Shown here in pieces: positions 43,298 to 53,608 of a stretch of DNA of 64,000 nucleotides (the first letter of the stretch is position 1; each line of letters begins with the position of its first letter). A program made the translations under genes and the position numbers. The notes under the pieces are model-generated. The model was not told the origin of the DNA, ran no database searches, and saw nothing but the letters and a program-made list of their open reading frames with translations. Source of the stretch: Phycisphaerales bacterium (GTDB taxonomy: Bacteria; Planctomycetota; Phycisphaerae; Tepidisphaerales; Tepidisphaeraceae); NCBI GenBank assembly GCA_020847545.1, contig JADLBV010000007.1:1-64000 (forward strand), written 5' to 3'.

Positions 43298-44092
43298 ATG
43301 AGAGCGTCTTATGTATCGTGTCTGGTTGCAGGGGGATTGGCTTTTACTCTCGCCGGTTCGACAGCGCAGGCGGCGTGGATGGCGCCATCGGGCGGATGGC
43401 AACTGAACTATGAAGCCAGCGGCGGCGATCTGCCGGAAGCGGCGTCGCCTGCTTGGACCAATAGCGGCTATCAGTCCGGCAATTCCGGGGCGGACAACTA
43501 TGTGACGATCCTGGCCGATGGCGTAACCAGCGAGCAGGCGTTGTATCTTGGCAATACCGCTACGTCAGGGCAAAAGTGGCCGATTTACGATCTGACCAGT
43601 GGGGCCGGAGCTGGAACGGCAAGCGACAAGATCACACTTGATTTCCGGTTCCGTTTGATCGACGTCCCGGCAGGTTGGCAATGGGGCCTGGCTGTGAACC
43701 GACCCGCCGCAGGCGGCGACAGGTCGTACCTCTTTGATTTTGGTACGACGGGTATCTTAAACGGCAACACATTCTCATTTCATGGTGTATCACTTGGAAA
43801 CGACTGGCACGATGCGCGAGTGCTGATTGATGTAGCCGCGAACACTGCGGATCTGTACCTGGATGGGAGTGCTACCGCTGAGTACAGCATCACCGGCACA
43901 TTCACCTCCGGCGGTACGAATAATGACGTGTGGTTCGGGGATGGACAGGGTGCTGTTGAAGGCAAAGTTCATTTGAGCTATCTCCGACTGACCAACAATG
44001 AACTTGCTTCGGTTGTTCCCGAGCCGGCATCGCTGGGCCTACTGGCCCTGGGTGGAGCAACGATGCTGATGCGCCGGCGTCGGCAGGCGTAA
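43298..44092 (+). CDS. PEP-CTERM sorting domain protein with LamG-like fold, locus D
   Basis: 264 residues: signal peptide MRASYVSCLVAGGLAFTLAG, LamG/concanavalin-like domain (LYLGNTATSGQKWPIYDLTS, ITLDFRFRLIDVPAGWQWGL, SFHGVSLGNDWHDARVLIDV, DLYLDGSATAEYSITGTF), and the tail VVPEPASLGLLALG...RRRRQA. The same domain forms the N-terminal half of the next protein (LSLDNTASSG, LMTLDFRFRITD, LGNSWHDARLSIN, DARLYLDGD), so one arose from the other. It probably binds or masks sugar at the outer surface. GGAGG 6 nt before the ATG sets the start, and a GC-rich hairpin at 44112-44148 follows its stop. Confidence 0.88.
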   Translation: MRASYVSCLVAGGLAFTLAGSTAQAAWMAPSGGWQLNYEASGGDLPEAASPAWTNSGYQSGNSGADNYVTILADGVTSEQALYLGNTATSGQKWPIYDLTSGAGAGTASDKITLDFRFRLIDVPAGWQWGLAVNRPAAGGDRSYLFDFGTTGILNGNTFSFHGVSLGNDWHDARVLIDVAANTADLYLDGSATAEYSITGTFTSGGTNNDVWFGDGQGAVEGKVHLSYLRLTNNELASVVPEPASLGLLALGGATMLMRRRRQA

Positions 44093-44111
44093 GCAGGATT
44101 GTCGGATTTCT

Positions 44112-44148
44112 CCGCCCCCCCTCTCGGGTTTTCCGGGAGAGGGGGCGG
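44112..44148 (+). terminator. GC-rich hairpin after locus D PEP-CTERM gene
   Basis: CCCCCTCTC (44117-44125) pairs with GAGAGGGGG (44137-44145), extended past a small bulge by CCG with CGG. No U tract follows, so it may be an RNA-stability element or partial terminator between the two PEP-CTERM genes. Confidence 0.5.
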
Positions 44149-44204
44149 GGGTCCGCTATCGTAATTCCCACAAAATACAATGCGGATGATGGAGGGATGC
44201 GTTT

Positions 44205-46028
44205 ATGAATCCCGTATTGCGATACTCTGTCCATGCCTGCTTGATGACCTGCGTGTCACAGGCATCAATGACCTTTGCACAATCTTATCTTACGCCCTCG
44301 AATGGGTATCAATCCTCCTACGATGCGGCCAGCCAACTGCGGCCGGACCAACAACCGGGAACGATGGCCTCACCCCTCTGGTCGGCCTATGGATACACCG
44401 CATCCAACGCCGTGGTGCAGCAGGAGGGAGGCTCCGGCCCGTGGGTGCTGAGTCTGGACAACACCGCCTCATCGGGCGCGGCGAAATATTCGTATTATCA
44501 TCTGGATTCGGGCACGGGCAGCGGAACCAATTCCGATTTGATGACGCTTGATTTTCGCTTTCGGATCACGGATACGAACTGGCTCAATTTCAATCCGCAG
44601 TTGTCGCTGGGGGTTGTCCGGCCGCCCACCGCGCTGCAGGCCGCCAATGGCCAGACGGAACATCTGTATTATCTCACGTTCGGGCGGTATGGGATCCAAC
44701 GGCTGAATGCCGGCGGAACCATGAGCACCACAAACATCAACCTGGGCAACTCTTGGCATGATGCGCGCCTTTCGATCAATACCCGACTGGCCGATGCAAG
44801 ACTGTATCTGGATGGCGATACGACACCGGTTGTTTCCTTCAGCGGCGGGCCGGGCGCCGACACTCGCAACCAATTGTTATTTGGCGACGGTTCGAGCGAT
44901 GTTGTCGGAAAAGCCAATGTCAGCGCGTTGCGCTGGACGAACAACAACATGGCGATCCCGCTCGTGGGCGGACAGGTCAACATCCTCAAGACCACCGTCG
45001 TCGATACCAATGTCAAGGATGTGAACTTCACCTACGCCCACCGATTCACGGATGGGACCATTTCCCTGTCCCATTCCGTTGGACAGCACCTGACGCCGGA
45101 GGAGACGAGTATACTGCAGGTCTCCCATGACAATGGCCAGACCTGGCAGACGCCGTCGCCGGGTACGCAATTGCCCCATATCAGCTCAACCAATCTCCCC
45201 GGCGGAGGAGCCGCCATGCTCTCCCGCTGGGATGCGGATCCCTCCACCCCACATACGACATGGGGGCTGATGACGCACAAGTGGGCATCATCCAGCTCAA
45301 CACCGACCCAGACCTATGGCACGGTGACATTCCCGTTTGCAACATCGTATTTGATGATGCACCGTTCACTGGTGGAGCTGGACAACGGAGACTGGGTGGC
45401 CACGGCCTATGGGCTGGACAATGCCGATCCCAGTATTTTGAGTTCATATGTCATCGGGTCAGCCGATCAGGGTCAGACGTGGAATTATCTGGCCAGTATC
45501 GGTTCAGGCGCAGGCCCTGGCGGTGAGGGGTACAACGAATCCAGCCTTGTGGAACTGGCCAATGGCAACCTGTTGGCGTTGATGCGCACGGACAACACAC
45601 ACCCGGCGGCATTGATGCAGACCAAGTCCAGCGATGGCGGATTGACCTGGTCGGCGCCAATCCAGATCGCCGACTACGGGGTCGATCCGGCTATCATCCT
45701 CCTGCAAAATGGGGCGCTGGTGGCATCGTCCGGTCGGCCGGGAATGTATATTCTGGTTGATTTTTCAGGCACGGGCGATCACTGGCAGGAGGTGCCGATC
45801 TATTCCGGCGTCGGCTCATCCTATACCAGCCTCGTGGAACTGGAACCCAATGTGATCGGATTGTTTTACGATGAGAGCGGCTTTGCCGGCTCGCAGCTCG
45901 ATCCGGCGCTGATGCCCAATCGAATCCTGATGGACACGATTCAGATTCAACTCGTCCCGGAACCGGCGACAATGCTGCTGGCGATGGCGGGCGGCTTGCT
46001 GTTGATGTCACGGCGAAGACCTGTGTAA
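44205..46028 (+). CDS. PEP-CTERM protein: LamG-like domain fused to Asp-box sialidase propeller
   Basis: 607 residues. Signal peptide (residues 1-25), LamG-like domain (~27-245), then an exo-sialidase-type propeller with Asp boxes SHDNGQTW (near 310), SADQGQTW (near 425) and SSDGGLTW (near 480), conserved strand starts SLVELDNGDWVATAYG and SSLVELANGNLLALMR, and a PEP-CTERM tail VPEPATMLLAM...SRRRPV. The two ELxNG(D/N) strands with following arginines suggest a working or recently lost glycosidase site. Sialidase-fold enzymes cleave sialic acid, other 2-keto acids or sulfated sugars; the substrate is open. It is surface-anchored, in contrast to the cytoplasmic BNR protein of locus C, and starts 112 bp after the previous gene with GGAGGG. 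Confidence 0.87.
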   Translation: MNPVLRYSVHACLMTCVSQASMTFAQSYLTPSNGYQSSYDAASQLRPDQQPGTMASPLWSAYGYTASNAVVQQEGGSGPWVLSLDNTASSGAAKYSYYHLDSGTGSGTNSDLMTLDFRFRITDTNWLNFNPQLSLGVVRPPTALQAANGQTEHLYYLTFGRYGIQRLNAGGTMSTTNINLGNSWHDARLSINTRLADARLYLDGDTTPVVSFSGGPGADTRNQLLFGDGSSDVVGKANVSALRWTNNNMAIPLVGGQVNILKTTVVDTNVKDVNFTYAHRFTDGTISLSHSVGQHLTPEETSILQVSHDNGQTWQTPSPGTQLPHISSTNLPGGGAAMLSRWDADPSTPHTTWGLMTHKWASSSSTPTQTYGTVTFPFATSYLMMHRSLVELDNGDWVATAYGLDNADPSILSSYVIGSADQGQTWNYLASIGSGAGPGGEGYNESSLVELANGNLLALMRTDNTHPAALMQTKSSDGGLTWSAPIQIADYGVDPAIILLQNGALVASSGRPGMYILVDFSGTGDHWQEVPIYSGVGSSYTSLVELEPNVIGLFYDESGFAGSQLDPALMPNRILMDTIQIQLVPEPATMLLAMAGGLLLMSRRRPV

Positions 46029-46062
46029 ACGGGTACGGAGCACCCCCCCTGGAAAGAAGAAC

Positions 46063-48000
46063 ATGAAGATTGCAAATTTCGTTGTTGCGGCACTTGTCGT
46101 TCTGAACGCGGGTGTGGCGATTGCATCCTCCTGGCCACAGGTTATCGACCCGTATCCGCAGGAGGCAACGATCGACAAGCCGATGGCGGTGACGGTCGAT
46201 ATTACCGATGACATGTGGCGTTCGCGGGCAAGGCCGAGTGCCGCCAATATCGAAAACCTGATGAAGGAACTGGCGGCGCTGGGGTTCAAACAGGTCAACT
46301 GGCTCATCTGTCCCGAACGATATTTGGAAAAATCGGTCTTTGAGGATGTCACGCCGCACGATGGTGTTCGTCTGGTGGCGGATGCAGCGCATCGCAACGG
46401 GATGACGTTCTACGCCTTGTTCAAGCCGTTTGAGACCGGCAGCATCAATGCGGAGGTGCCGCCGGCGGTGAAGGTGCCGGCCGACATGCCCCACATCACC
46501 ACGCTCAGCGGACGACTGTACGATTACGCCCCGTTTGTGGCCAAACATTCCCAGATGCGCATCGAACGCCGGCCGGTCGATGAACGGCTGGATACGCCCG
46601 TGGCGACGATCAAACTGGTCAAACTGGATGCCAAACCCACACGGGTGGATCGTCAGCACCTCGAACTGCTCATCGGAAAGGAGAATGGCCAATTTGAGCC
46701 GTACACCGGGCCGATGACCTTCGCCTGCGCGGTGGAAGAGCGACAGGGGAAGGATGTTCGAGTCATCACACTGTCAGGATTGAAAATCGATCCGGCCTAT
46801 CGATATTTCGTCGTACACACGACATTCGACAAGGAAGGACCGGGAGATTTCACCAATTCGGCCAGCCGGATCATCGAATTGTATGACAAGACATTGACAA
46901 TATTGCCTTCCTCTTCGGACCGGGATGCCATCGACACCGCCACATTGCGGGATACGACACTACGGTATTTCTGGTTGGTCCATACCGGACGGTGGGGTAT
47001 CCCGGCGGAATATGCGCTGGACAGTACCTATGGCTCAACCCCGCAAACAACCGCCTACTGGTTTGGCGTGACTCAGGGGTCCAACAACGACCCGGATCGG
47101 ACATTGGATGCGCCCGGCGGCGGATCCATCGCCGTCGTTCGCGGCGTGGCCCGATATATGAATGTGCTGCATCCGAGCTATCCGGAGGTTCGCGCCTACT
47201 GGCTGGAGCAGATCGAGAACCTGATCGATGATGGAGCGGATGGGATCACCCTGCGCGTGGACAACCATGCCACTTGGTACACCGAGCCGGATGAATTTGG
47301 ATTCAACCCGCCGGTGGTGGAGGCATTTAAGCAAAAATATGGGGTGAATATTCTCACCCAGCCGTTTGACCGCGAAAAATGGCGCGAATTGCAAGGGGAT
47401 GCCTATACGCAATTCGTCCGCGAGGCGCGGGAATTGACGGCCAAACGGGGTGTGAAATTCCAACTGTCGATCAACCAGTTGATGGTCAGGAAATTTCCAT
47501 ACTGGAACATGAACAATGTGCCGGTGAGCATCCAATGGCAGTGGAATCGGTGGATCGAGGAGAAACTGTGCGATTCGGTGGAACTGAAGCTGACCCCCTG
47601 GCCGTGGGGCAGTTATGAGGGGAAGGGGGCGGATATCGCCAAAGAGGTGTGTGATCTGGCCCACGCCAACGGCCTGAAAGTCTGGGCCAACGCCCGGATT
47701 CAGACCTGGTGGCTGACGATCTGGAATCCCGAGGAGTTAAAGACCAACCCACTGACCCAGGCCGATGTGGACAAGATCACCGAACGGCTGCGCTGGGTGT
47801 GGCAGAGCCAGGCGATCGATGGATTAATCGTCTACGAAAATTTCGACTTCACCTATCTCGACGGCAAAACGGGCAAAACTTATGTTTCGCCCGCGTTCAA
47901 ATCCATTTTGCAACATATCCGCCAAAACAGCTCGCAACAGTTGCGGGCCGAGACGCTGAATACCTTGTGTGTGGATGATTCGTCGGCCACACGACCATAG
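46063..48000 (+). CDS. secreted TIM-barrel glycosidase-like protein, locus D
   Basis: 645 residues with signal peptide MKIANFVVAALVVLNAGVAI. The N-terminal barrel strand opens AVTVDITDDMWRSRARPSA; LVADAAHRNGMTFYALFKPFE, DDGADGITLRVDNHATWY, REARELTAKRGVKFQLSIN, DLAHANGLKVWANARIQTWW and AIDGLIVYENFDF follow as successive barrel strands, as in family-10-like glycosyl hydrolases and related GHL clans. Acidic residues at the ends of DGITLRVDN and GLIVYENFDF are candidate catalytic groups. It has no PEP-CTERM tail. It begins 34 bp after the sialidase fusion and is probably the last gene of locus D, degrading polysaccharide outside the inner membrane. Confidence 0.75.
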   Translation: MKIANFVVAALVVLNAGVAIASSWPQVIDPYPQEATIDKPMAVTVDITDDMWRSRARPSAANIENLMKELAALGFKQVNWLICPERYLEKSVFEDVTPHDGVRLVADAAHRNGMTFYALFKPFETGSINAEVPPAVKVPADMPHITTLSGRLYDYAPFVAKHSQMRIERRPVDERLDTPVATIKLVKLDAKPTRVDRQHLELLIGKENGQFEPYTGPMTFACAVEERQGKDVRVITLSGLKIDPAYRYFVVHTTFDKEGPGDFTNSASRIIELYDKTLTILPSSSDRDAIDTATLRDTTLRYFWLVHTGRWGIPAEYALDSTYGSTPQTTAYWFGVTQGSNNDPDRTLDAPGGGSIAVVRGVARYMNVLHPSYPEVRAYWLEQIENLIDDGADGITLRVDNHATWYTEPDEFGFNPPVVEAFKQKYGVNILTQPFDREKWRELQGDAYTQFVREARELTAKRGVKFQLSINQLMVRKFPYWNMNNVPVSIQWQWNRWIEEKLCDSVELKLTPWPWGSYEGKGADIAKEVCDLAHANGLKVWANARIQTWWLTIWNPEELKTNPLTQADVDKITERLRWVWQSQAIDGLIVYENFDFTYLDGKTGKTYVSPAFKSILQHIRQNSSQQLRAETLNTLCVDDSSATRP

Positions 48001-48079
48001 GTGGTGCTCCCCTGCCGTGCGATGGATCAATCGGTGCGCCTTGCGTGATCCGTTATCACCGAGAGGTTCGTCATGAGGA

Positions 48080-49252
48080 TCAGGCTGGTTGCAATGACTG
48101 CGAAGCATTCGACGGCTCGGCGGTTGAACGTCGTCGGGTGGGGACCAATCTTCTCCATGAAAGTGCAAACCCCGTCCAGACCAAGACCACCGTTCCGGCC
48201 GAGGCCAGGCCCGCAATGGATTGCCCCATGATGCCGGCCGCTTCGCCGGTGTGTCCAAATCGCGCCAGCGCCCGCAGTCTTCGACCCAAGCTCTGGCTGG
48301 CGAATGGTTCGTATCGAATCACCTCGCCTGCGCGGTTAATCGACAATTGCGAACGCTTTTGCGGCTGTCGGCCATTGCCGTGGTCAAGGGTAAACACCAA
48401 GGGAGATTCCGCGGATTGTGGCAATGTCAGGGACACCGAGCGCCAATTGTCGGAATATTGCTGAGCGGCAAGCAACCCCTGATCCGCGCCATTCATGGTC
48501 AGGGAAAAATCCGGCCTTTTCTCCTGCGTCCTGGAAACCTGTGGCCGGGCGCCTGTCGGCGAATTGGGAGGTGTTTCTCCAACAGCACGGTAGATCAGAT
48601 TGCCGGCCCATGGATAGGAAATGACCACACCGCTGGCCACAATGATCAGCAGCGGTGCCCAGCACCAGAACCCGATCACATGATGCCAGTTCCAATCACG
48701 GGCCTTGCCACGCAGTCGCAATTGAAACAGGGAGATGGACCTGATCGCATTCCAACTCCATCTCCTTGGCCACCACAAATAAAATCCCGATATGACCAGG
48801 AATAAAAACGCCAGGTTGCAAGCGCCGGTGATGGCCCGACCGGTGGTGCGCCATTCGCCGGATAGCGCCAACCAGCGATGCAGGTCGGTCACACCGCGAA
48901 AAAACGCGCGCACACGCGGTGAACCTTCACCATGTACAGTTGCGGTATAAGGATTGATATATACCGTTCGCCCACGCCCAAATGAAACCGCCACCGGCGC
49001 GGCCGGGTCATTTTGAAATGCGATGTTGGTGGGGGCCGATTTGTCATGTTTTACGGCCGCCAGCAGACTGGCGATGGGTAATCGAGGTGAATCGGATGCC
49101 GGCGGCGACTGCCAATAGCCGCTGTTGGCCCAGTTGCTGATTTGCAGCTCATACGTCAACAGCACCCCCGTCAGCGCCATCAGCCCGATGACGATGCCGG
49201 CCGCGAGACCGGTACAAAGATGCGCCCAAAAGATAATTTTTCGCAATGACAC
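48080..49252 (-). CDS. PepSY-associated membrane protein (PiuB-like)
   Basis: 390 residues. The N-terminal helix IIFWAHLCTGLAAGIVIGLM is typical of PepSY-TM proteins. Further membrane segments are near residues 140-160 (ACNLAFLFLVISGFYLWWP) and 195-220 (VIGFWCWAPLLIIVASGVVIS), with a last one near 350. The loop VYINPYTATVHGEG and the histidines DLHRWL and HHVIGFW match iron-uptake-associated PepSY proteins, which probably act as ferric-siderophore reductases. It follows a pseudopilin by 17 bp behind a promoter with a Fur-box-like palindrome, supporting an iron role. The start is a GTG at 49252 with a weak ribosome-binding site. Confidence 0.83.
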   Translation of the reverse strand: MSLRKIIFWAHLCTGLAAGIVIGLMALTGVLLTYELQISNWANSGYWQSPPASDSPRLPIASLLAAVKHDKSAPTNIAFQNDPAAPVAVSFGRGRTVYINPYTATVHGEGSPRVRAFFRGVTDLHRWLALSGEWRTTGRAITGACNLAFLFLVISGFYLWWPRRWSWNAIRSISLFQLRLRGKARDWNWHHVIGFWCWAPLLIIVASGVVISYPWAGNLIYRAVGETPPNSPTGARPQVSRTQEKRPDFSLTMNGADQGLLAAQQYSDNWRSVSLTLPQSAESPLVFTLDHGNGRQPQKRSQLSINRAGEVIRYEPFASQSLGRRLRALARFGHTGEAAGIMGQSIAGLASAGTVVLVWTGFALSWRRLVPTRRRSTAEPSNASQSLQPA

Positions 49253-49269
49253 GCGCGTCGTCCCATTGA

Positions 49270-50106
49270 TTAACGGATTTCAATGCCCGGCCAGTATCCC
49301 TTGACGATGTAGCCGACACCCTGGCTTTTGCCGGGGCCGAAGGGGTAATACTTGTATTGTGCCCCTCCTACGCTGCGTTCTCCCTCTGGGATTGGCCAGT
49401 TGTCTTCCGCCAGATCGTGACCATTGGCCTTGGTCTTTACCAATGCGTGCAGTTCTCCGACATGGCCGTCAAGAAAGGCCGCGTTGGCCACGCCATTGCC
49501 TGATCCGGGGTGTCGAAAACAAAGGCTGCCCATATTGTTATTGATCGGTTTGACCACCGCGACTGTTGGGTTTGAGACAGCCGGATTGTTCTGCCAATCC
49601 GCCCAAATCATGATTTTGGTGGAGTCGCCCTTGAGAAAGTTTCGTTTGACCCAGAATGGCCTTGGACCAACCGACGTCGGACGGGCGCTGGCGGAAAGAG
49701 AATTCTCACCCGCGCCATAACTGACCTTCACCTCATACGTCTCGCCCGTTGCGATGGTCGGCGTGAACAACCCCAAACGAGACATTTCCTCGGTGATCTG
49801 ATCGCCAACGCAGCGCGCTACCTTTTCAATGATGACGTTCTTGCCCATATATCGCGGCAGCCCCTCATCATAGTTGAGAAACTTGTGTGAATCGGGCATC
49901 CACCCCTTGTTGTCGATGGTGTACATCTCGGTTGCCCTCGCATACTGCCGTAACATCGACTTACACGCCACCGACCGTGCCGCCAATCGTGCTTTGTTCA
50001 GCGTCGGGAGCAAAATACTGATCAACAGCGCAATCACCCCGATCACCACAAGCAGTTCGACAAGGCTAAAACCGTTGCGCGGCCGACGAAGAACCAAACC
50101 CTTCAT
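49270..50106 (-). CDS. type II pseudopilin in putative iron-regulated operon
   Basis: 278 residues. [20 protein letters not shown] has a Gly-Phe prepilin site with Ser at +2, then LLPTLNKARLAARSVACKSMLRQ. The C-terminal RHPGSGNGVANAAFLDGHV has thirteen residues between His and Asp, the longest of the six here. A 30-residue extension after it (PEGERSVGGAQYKYYPFGPG) is unlike the others. It is the only pseudopilin in the window not near carbohydrate genes; instead it precedes PepSY in a promoter unit with a Fur-like box. This suggests the pseudopilin family is used as an adaptable partner for different uptake functions. Confidence 0.88.
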   Translation of the reverse strand: MKGLVLRRPRNGFSLVELLVVIGVIALLISILLPTLNKARLAARSVACKSMLRQYARATEMYTIDNKGWMPDSHKFLNYDEGLPRYMGKNVIIEKVARCVGDQITEEMSRLGLFTPTIATGETYEVKVSYGAGENSLSASARPTSVGPRPFWVKRNFLKGDSTKIMIWADWQNNPAVSNPTVAVVKPINNNMGSLCFRHPGSGNGVANAAFLDGHVGELHALVKTKANGHDLAEDNWPIPEGERSVGGAQYKYYPFGPGKSQGVGYIVKGYWPGIEIR

Positions 50107-50172
50107 TGTGAGATTTCCTTCCTGTTTTTCACACTTGCCAGCTACTTGCCAGCAAAATTCACATTCCTTGGC

Positions 50173-50200
50173 ATGATATTGAGATTCAATCTCATGTCAA
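50173..50200 (-). promoter_or_regulatory. promoter TTGACA-16-TATCAT with Fur-box-like palindrome in spacer
   Basis: Minus-strand TTGACA (50200-50195) and TATCAT (50178-50173) are 16 nt apart. A perfect 7-1-7 inverted repeat, TGAGATT-C-AATCTCA on the plus strand, occupies 50180-50194 between them. The TGA...TCA ends and 7-1-7 layout match Fur boxes, so repression by iron-loaded Fur is the simplest reading. The start lies ~60 nt upstream of the pseudopilin ATG. Confidence 0.7.
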
Positions 50201-50333
50201 GGCTGGTCCGATTTTTCTTCAGTGCCTCGACCTCTTCCACAAATAATGATTGTGTGGGAGTGCTAAAATGCTGTTGTTGACATGTATCTGGCGTTGCCTT
50301 GACGGATAGACAAGAGTGGCCAAACGACTCGAA

Positions 50334-51026
50334 CTATGTCCCCGCCGCCCTGTTGAGTCGGAAAACAATTGGTGAATTGGTCGGACGATACTGTTCGGTG
50401 CAAATTGATGCGTTGATGAAGGTGGTGCCGGGAAATTCATCGGACTCACTTGTCCCATATCCGCCGCGAATGTGCCCAAAGATGTGGATTCGCGGGTGGA
50501 CATCCCGTGGCCGCTTGATCTGCCGAAGCCTGAGCAACAAGTCGAGACACCCGGTTGCCCTTGGCGCTGACATCCCGCCGGCCGTTGACAGGTCTCCATG
50601 TCCGTAGGCCGGGCCGTGGGTTACGAGGATGTCAACATCGTCGGGGATCTGGCTCCAGACGCCCGCGATGGGTGTACCCCGCTTTGTCATGAAAAACCAG
50701 TTGCGGAATTCGGGGGTGATCGGCGAACCCCAAATCTTGAACCCTTCCACATCGATCGATTCATTGAGCAGTAATTTCACCCCTGCGGAATCGAAGATCG
50801 CACGGGCTTCATTCGGGTGCGACTCGACAAATTCATCGTGATTGCCGGCCGTAACGATCTTGATTCGATGCGGCTGCTCCTTGAGCCAGTCCGCAAAATC
50901 CTCAACATCCCGCCGCAACCCGCGCCCGGTGAAGTCCCCGGCATGAATGAGAACATCGCCGTCAGGCAGCTTGACTTGACGGTGCAGCGAATGGGTGTCG
51001 CTCAGAGCGACAAAACGAGTCGCCAT
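50334..51026 (-). CDS. calcineurin-like metallophosphoesterase
   Basis: 230 residues. The five metallophosphoesterase blocks are present in order: ALSDTHSLH (D-x-H), LIHAGDFTGRG (G-D), IVTAGNHDEF (G-N-H-D/E), DILVTHGPAYG (H), and HIFGHIRGGYG (G-H-x-H variant, with Arg in place of the second His). Such small proteins hydrolyse phosphomonoesters or phosphodiesters; the substrate is unknown. The altered last block is common in this subgroup. The start at 51026 has AAGGA; a longer reading lacks a site. It appears monocistronic. Confidence 0.86.
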   Translation of the reverse strand: MATRFVALSDTHSLHRQVKLPDGDVLIHAGDFTGRGLRRDVEDFADWLKEQPHRIKIVTAGNHDEFVESHPNEARAIFDSAGVKLLLNESIDVEGFKIWGSPITPEFRNWFFMTKRGTPIAGVWSQIPDDVDILVTHGPAYGHGDLSTAGGMSAPRATGCLDLLLRLRQIKRPRDVHPRIHIFGHIRGGYGTSESDEFPGTTFINASICTEQYRPTNSPIVFRLNRAAGT

Positions 51027-51186
51027 CTTCGTTGTCCTTATTGTATCCCAACAGCTTCGGTGGCCGGTGTCATGAATCAATCCTCATCAATTTCACACTT
51101 GAATCAATGCCGCCATGAGGCGAACGAAACGAAATCCTGAACAAATGTTTACAATTAACCCCGTTAATTCGTCCAAGTCGACGAAT

Positions 51187-51963
51187 TCAGGTTGCGATAC
51201 ATTGCAGTTTTAGCCATCTGACAGCATCTGGATGTTTCTTCCACGCCCCCCAGAGCGTGTCAGCGCAGAAAATCGCTTCCGTATCATCGCCTGGGGAGTA
51301 GTAGTCGAGACGGGATCGTGGACGTCGTTTTTTGCCGATCAGATAAACCTCGACGTGCGGATTCTGCTTTCGCGCCTTCTTCAACAGGGCGGTTGCCTTG
51401 CTCTCACTGTCGTTCGAGTAAGCCAACAACACCCGCGCCCAGCACGGCACCGCCATCCAATCCCTCTTGTACCGGTCCAAAAGCGAAGCCGCGCTGTCGT
51501 ATCGCCTGGTTTGCAGGTAACAGGCCACGAGTATGTCACGAACGCCCTGGTTGTCGTTGGGGTTCAGCTCAATCATTAGCTCGTAAATACCGATTGCCTC
51601 GTCGAGATGCTCGGGTTGGCCCCACTCAAGCAAGCTATCAGCCAGCCCCGCCAGCGCCCGCATGTACGGCCGGGTGTCGATGTCGAGCCAGAAATGGCCC
51701 TTCATCCGCGAAATGTAGTCCTCTCCAAGATCACGCCGCCCGGTCTCGACCGCTCGGCGCATGGCGGCCACATGATCAATGAGAAATTTACATTCGATAT
51801 CTGCCAATTTGCTCAGGGCATCGGCGCAATCGGGATAAAGCTTCAGTGCTCGACGACACAATTCAGATGCCGTCTTATCATCACTGGCATCCATCGCGTC
51901 ATAGACCAGTCCCTGTGCGACCGATCGGGCATCTTGTAATTCCTTACGCATCTGATGCCACAT
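51187..51963 (-). CDS. TPR-repeat protein of unknown function
   Basis: 258 residues, all helical. Tetratricopeptide-like units are seen at KTASELCRRALKLYPDCADALSKLADIEC, LDEAIGIYELMIELNPNDNQGVRDILVACYLQTRRYDSAASLLDRY and ATALLKKARKQNPHVEVYLIG. The C-terminal GDDTEAIFCADTLWGAWKKHPDAVRWLK recalls the end of TPR/SEC-C-associated proteins found widely in bacteria. A protein-interaction role is likely; no catalytic motif is seen. Start is either ATG 51963 or the in-frame ATG 51951; spacing to AAGG does not decide. Confidence 0.72.
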   Translation of the reverse strand: MWHQMRKELQDARSVAQGLVYDAMDASDDKTASELCRRALKLYPDCADALSKLADIECKFLIDHVAAMRRAVETGRRDLGEDYISRMKGHFWLDIDTRPYMRALAGLADSLLEWGQPEHLDEAIGIYELMIELNPNDNQGVRDILVACYLQTRRYDSAASLLDRYKRDWMAVPCWARVLLAYSNDSESKATALLKKARKQNPHVEVYLIGKKRRPRSRLDYYSPGDDTEAIFCADTLWGAWKKHPDAVRWLKLQCIAT

Positions 51964-52054
51964 CCTTCTCGTTCACGTCGTCGTGCTTCATCCGGCAGCG
52001 CGGCAATTCATTTGACATGATGCGAATCGATTTAATGAGGCGAAAAAATTTATC

Positions 52055-52081
52055 GTAACCCTATTGCAATAAAATAGTTAC
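52055..52081 (-). terminator. hairpin downstream of ahcY
   Basis: GTAAC-c-CTATT (52055-52065) and AATAGTTAC (52073-52081) pair with one bulge. On the minus strand it follows the ahcY stop by about 22 nt and leads into an AU-rich stretch with TTTTTT. It is a plausible intrinsic terminator for the ArsR-methyltransferase/ahcY unit. Confidence 0.45.
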
Positions 52082-52103
52082 AATCAGCAACAAAGAATAA
52101 GAA

Positions 52104-53600
<1,497 letters not shown>

Positions 53601-53608
53601 AAATTCTC

